A stretch of 64,000 nucleotides of DNA from Arthrobacter sp. Hiyo4 (GTDB lineage: Bacteria > Actinomycetota > Actinomycetes > Actinomycetales > Micrococcaceae), in the NCBI GenBank assembly GCA_002370555.1, contig AP014718.1:1736001-1800000 (forward strand), read 5' to 3'. The position numbers and the translations under genes were made by a program. The notes beneath the pieces were generated by a model, which did not search any database, was not told the DNA's origin, and worked only from the letters and a program-made list of their open reading frames with translations. Of this stretch, positions 61,143 to 64,000 are shown piece by piece; position 1 is the first letter of the stretch; each line of letters starts with the position of its first letter.

Positions 61143-62269
61143 CTAGAAAGCGCTTTCCTGAACCTGAGCCGCTCCATGGCCGGGGAAACTTCTTCCCCGG
61201 GCGCACCGGCCCCGGGGAGTGCCGTCACCGAACGGCCGGCCGCCCAGTGATTCCCTGCCATGGGGCTCCAGCCAGCCCGCCGGATCAGGACCCTGCGGCA
61301 CTATCCGGGTGGGATTGATGTCCTCATGGACGATGTAATAGTGCTGCTTGATCTGGACAAAATCGATCGTGTCTCCGAAACCGGGAGTCTGGAAAAGATC
61401 CCGCGCGTAGCCCACAGGGCCGGCAGTTCGGTCAGCTTCTGACGGTTGCACTTGAAATGCGCATGGTAAACGGCATCGAACCTGGCCAAGGTGGTGAACA
61501 GGCGGACATCCGCATCCGTGATGGTGTCACCCACGAGGTACCGCAGTCCGGTGAGGCGTTCCTCGAGCCAGTCGAGCGCGGTCCACAGCCTGGTGTAGGC
61601 CGCATCGTAGGTCTCCTGGGAGCCCGCAAAGCCGCAGCGGTAGACGCCGTTGTTGACCTCGGTGAAGACGCGCTTGTTGACGGAGTCAATTTCAGCGCGG
61701 AGGTGCTCCGGGTAAAGGTCAGGCGCTCCAATCCGGTGGAAACGGGTCCATTCGGTGGCAAAGTCCAGGGTGATCTGAGGGAAGTTGTTGGTGACCACCG
61801 CGCCGCTGACAATATCAACGATCGCTGGCACCGTGATGCCGCGCGGGTAATCCGGGAAGCGCCGGAAATAGGCGCTCTGGATGCGCTCGATGCCAAGCAC
61901 AGGGTCCACCCCGCCCGGATCGAGGTCAAAAGTCCACGACCGGGCATCGTGGGTAGGCCCGGGCTGGCCAAGGGAGATGGAGTCCTCCATGCCGAGGAGC
62001 CTCCGCACAATCACGGCCCGGTTCGCCCACGGGCATGCCCGCGCCGCAATCAGCCGGTACCGGCCAGCTTCCACTGGCCACCCCGGCTCGCCGTTGACGC
62101 CTGGGCGGCCATCGTGGGTGATCCGGTCCTCAATGTAATTCGTGTCCCGGTTGAACTCGGCACCGCCGGTCACATAGGCGCCCAGGGTGCTGTGTTCGGT
62201 GCAGGTGTCCGTGCTGTCGGCAGCGGTGGCGTTCGTGGTCTGCGGCCCGCTCGGAGATTCCTGGCTCAT
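61143..62269 (-). CDS. Xi-class glutathione transferase (glutathionyl-hydroquinone reductase family)
   Basis: The ATG at 62269 gives an unstructured leader, then GAEFNRDTNYIEDRITHDG and the thioredoxin-like half with the catalytic Cys in ARACPWANRAVIV. The helical half contains TEVNNGVYRCGFAGSQETYD and FDAVYHAHFKCNRQKL. The frame breaks near 61410, and one base joins ALWAYARDLFQTPGFG to QIKQHYYIVHEDINPTRIVP. Another possible break near 61215 would move the end to 61130. Actinobacteria use mycothiol, so the physiological thiol may be that rather than glutathione. The start overlaps the M50-like gene stop by ATGA. Confidence 0.88.
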
Positions 62270-63017
62270 GCGGACCAGCCTAGAGCTCCGGCGGCCAGGA
62301 TTGCTGAGATGGGCTGCCAGGCGACCAGCCAGGAGCCGGCAATAACGGCTACAAAGAGCGCGATCCAGATGCCGGACGGTATGGACGTTGCGCGGTACAG
62401 CAGGTACGCGTCGGAACTGGCCAGCCTGTCACGGTGCCGCAGGTGCACGTTCGTGAGCTTCGCGACATCCCGGACGGCGGCCACCAGCAGCGCCACGCCA
62501 AGCACGACTGCAACATGGCCGGTGAAGGTGCTGGGAACAACGAGGACCAGCATCCCGCCGCCTGTGACGGCAAGGCCTGTGATCAGCATCCCCGCGAAGT
62601 TCCTGATGAACACGAGCGAAACCAGGAGGATAAGGGTGCCGGTGGCCAAGGCGGCCGGACCCCAGCCGGCAAAACCGGAGGTGACCAGGGCAGCGCCGGT
62701 CAGGGCAGGTACAGGATAGCCCCAGAATCCGGACCAGACGGCGGCGGCCTTGCCCCGGCTGAAACTGGTGGTTGTGCCTGAGTGGTCCAACCGGAGCCGG
62801 ATCCCGCTCAGTCTTTGGCCGCTCATGACGGCGGCGAAAGCATGGCCGAGTTCGTGCGTAGCGGTGGCCAGGAGCCCAAAGTACTTCCAGGTGGCACGGG
62901 GGATGGACAAAGCAGTTGCCAGCGCCAGCACCACGGCCAGTTCGGCCACCGTGACTTGGGGTTGGCAGCACGGCTGAAGGCTTCGACGATCCGTTGCCAC
63001 AATTGCTCGGGAATCAA
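62266..63017 (-). CDS. M50-like integral membrane metallopeptidase
   Basis: I chose the TTG at 63017 (IPEQLWQRIVEAFSRAANP) because GAGGGAG lies 7-13 nt upstream. One base added at the GGGG run 62958-62961 joins NPQVTVAELAVVLALATAL. The zinc motif HELGHAFAAV (H-E-x-x-H) is in the first third, within a series of about seven hydrophobic helices, as in the M50B family found in actinobacteria. The corrected length is about 250 residues. A second metal-binding Asp motif is not obvious, so proteolytic activity is not assured. It is the first gene of an operon with the glutathione transferase gene. Confidence 0.82.
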
Positions 63018-63141
63018 GGTCGTCTCCCTCGGGGTCGGGAGTAGTGATTGTCAGCCATAGCCCTCTACGGTACTAGAGGGATGGTTCACCACTGTCCTGC
63101 CGCCCTGCCGCCCCGGGGCGCTCAACGAATCGAGGAATGCC

Positions 63142-63606
63142 GTGACCACTTTGAAGGAACGCCTGCACGCTGATGTCGTGCTGCACATGAAGGAGCGGAA
63201 CAAAACCGCCCTGATAACGGTGCGCAATGTCCTGGGCGAGATCGAAACACGGGAGAAGTCGGGAAAGACGCCCATTGTCCTGGACGACGCCCAAGTGACC
63301 TCGTTGTTGCAGAAAGAGGCTGCAAAGCGACGTGACACCGCAAGGATCTATATGGAAGCCGGAGAATCCGAGCGGGCCGCGGCCGAGATCGCCGAGGCCG
63401 AAATCATCGAGGCTTACTTGCCTCAGCCGCTGACAGCCGCAGAAGTCGAGGCGATCGTTGACGAAACAATCGCCGAACTGCGGAGCGAAGGCGTGGAGCC
63501 TGGTATGCGTCAGCTGGGTGCCGTGATGAAGCCTGTCACGGCCAAAGTCGCCGGACGCTTCGACGGCAAGTCAGTCAGCGAGATCGTCCGCAGCCGTCTC
63601 GCCTGA
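63142..63606 (+). CDS. GatB/YqeY-domain protein
   Basis: A protein of 154 residues from the GTG at 63142 after GAGG. Conserved parts are LKERLHADVVLHMKERNKTA, VTSLLQKEAAKRRDTA, EIIEAYLPQPL and the C-terminal GRFDGKSVSEIVRSRL. It matches stand-alone YqeY, related to the tRNA-binding tail of the GatB amidotransferase subunit. Its exact role is unknown. The frame is intact. It converges with the DUF4193 gene over a bidirectional hairpin. Confidence 0.93.
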   Translation: MTTLKERLHADVVLHMKERNKTALITVRNVLGEIETREKSGKTPIVLDDAQVTSLLQKEAAKRRDTARIYMEAGESERAAAEIAEAEIIEAYLPQPLTAAEVEAIVDETIAELRSEGVEPGMRQLGAVMKPVTAKVAGRFDGKSVSEIVRSRLA

Positions 63607-63646
63607 GCCGTCAGCTCGAGCCTGTTACTCGAGCCTGCTAACAGGA

Positions 63647-63677
63647 AAGGCACGCCTACTAAACGTGGGCGTGCCTT
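63647..63677. terminator. bidirectional terminator between yqeY and the DUF4193 gene
   Basis: AAGGCACGCC (63647-63656) and GGCGTGCCTT (63668-63677) form a perfect 10-bp stem, extended outward by ACAGGAA / TTCCTGT. It serves both convergent genes. Confidence 0.85.
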
Positions 63678-63731
63678 AACTTCCTGTTGGCGGAACTCAG
63701 CCGCCACGGAAGAATATCCGGGTTTTTTGAA

Positions 63732-64000
63732 TCAGCCTTCGCAGTCAGTGCAGTAGCTGTGTCCGTCTTTCTGCCGCGCAATCTGGGAGCGGTGCCGGAC
63801 CAGGAAACAGGAGTAGCACGTGAACTCGTCCTCGGCCTGCGGGATAACCTGCACGACCAGTTCCTCGGCAACGAATTCGCCTCCCGGAACGCCGGCGCCA
63901 TCCAGCCCGTCGGCCTCATCGAGCTCGAGGACGACGCTGCGGGCGTCCGGAGCATTGGCGGACTGCAGTGCCTCGAGTGAGTTGTCCTGCGACTCCTTGA
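63732..64000 (-). CDS. DUF4193 zinc-ribbon protein (5' end beyond window)
   Basis: The visible 89 codons read KESQDNSLEALQSANAPDAR at the window edge, then an acidic middle, and end DEFTCYSCFLVRHRSQIARQ and YCTDCEG. The Cys pairs (CYSC and CTDC) should bind zinc. This matches DUF4193, a short actinobacterial family of about 98 residues and unknown function. Only the first few residues lie outside. The start cannot be seen. Confidence 0.92.
   Translation of the reverse strand, partial: KESQDNSLEALQSANAPDARSVVLELDEADGLDGAGVPGGEFVAEELVVQVIPQAEDEFTCYSCFLVRHRSQIARQKDGHSYCTDCEG

Overview
The window is a high-GC actinobacterial chromosome segment, most likely from the Arthrobacter/Pseudarthrobacter group (Micrococcaceae). 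The order zwf-pgi-tal-tkt / ctaB / ctaA-ABC / sufR-sufB-sufD-sufC-sufT parallels the mycobacterial region around zwf2-tkt-ctaB-suf. Divergent glgC/glgA, a type B ribosomal protein L31 and a DUF4193 gene fit as well. About fifty otherwise normal genes carry one-base frame breaks, nearly all a missing G or C in a short G/C run. This looks like consensus error, not gene decay, so I annotate those genes across the breaks.

Layout. 1-6.4 kb: pentose-phosphate/glycolysis operon on the minus strand. 6.9-10.8 kb: heme O/heme A synthesis and an ABC-2 exporter. 10.9-16.1 kb: SUF iron-sulfur assembly operon with its SufR repressor and a Rieske protein. 16.2-30.9 kb: metalloprotease, acyl-CoA ligase/thiolase pair, biotin ECF transporter (BioYMN), ABC-F protein, SURF1 cluster, FabG plus an enoyl-reductase-like SDR, SerB, ABC ATPase and TauE-like permease. 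31.27-38.88 kb: a 7.6-kb island that splits a SpoU/TrmH rRNA methyltransferase gene. 39.4-52.1 kb: L31, aminopeptidase N, YeiH permease, ATP-grasp/alpha-E/transglutaminase cassette, PPOX protein, zinc-ribbon SDR and glycogen genes. 52.2-58.9 kb: fatty-acid locus (acyl-CoA oxidase/dehydrogenase, TetR, thiolase, two-domain FabG, MaoC) with a 31-bp palindromic operator. 59-64 kb: FUSC protein, beta-lactamase-like hydrolase, Xi-type glutathione transferase, M50-like protease, YqeY and DUF4193.

The most interesting part is the island. It supplies an in-frame replacement 3' half for the methyltransferase gene it interrupts, while the displaced native 3' half survives at the far end. Its cargo is a LysR-controlled operon encoding MesX (DUF1852), MesD (core methionine synthase without the MetE folate domain) and a flavin reductase-family protein. 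I infer an oxygen-dependent, cobalamin-independent methionine synthase with its own flavin supply. The island also carries a DUF1275 membrane protein and an IS1182-type element with visible terminal repeats and a CTAG duplication, but no recognisable integrase.
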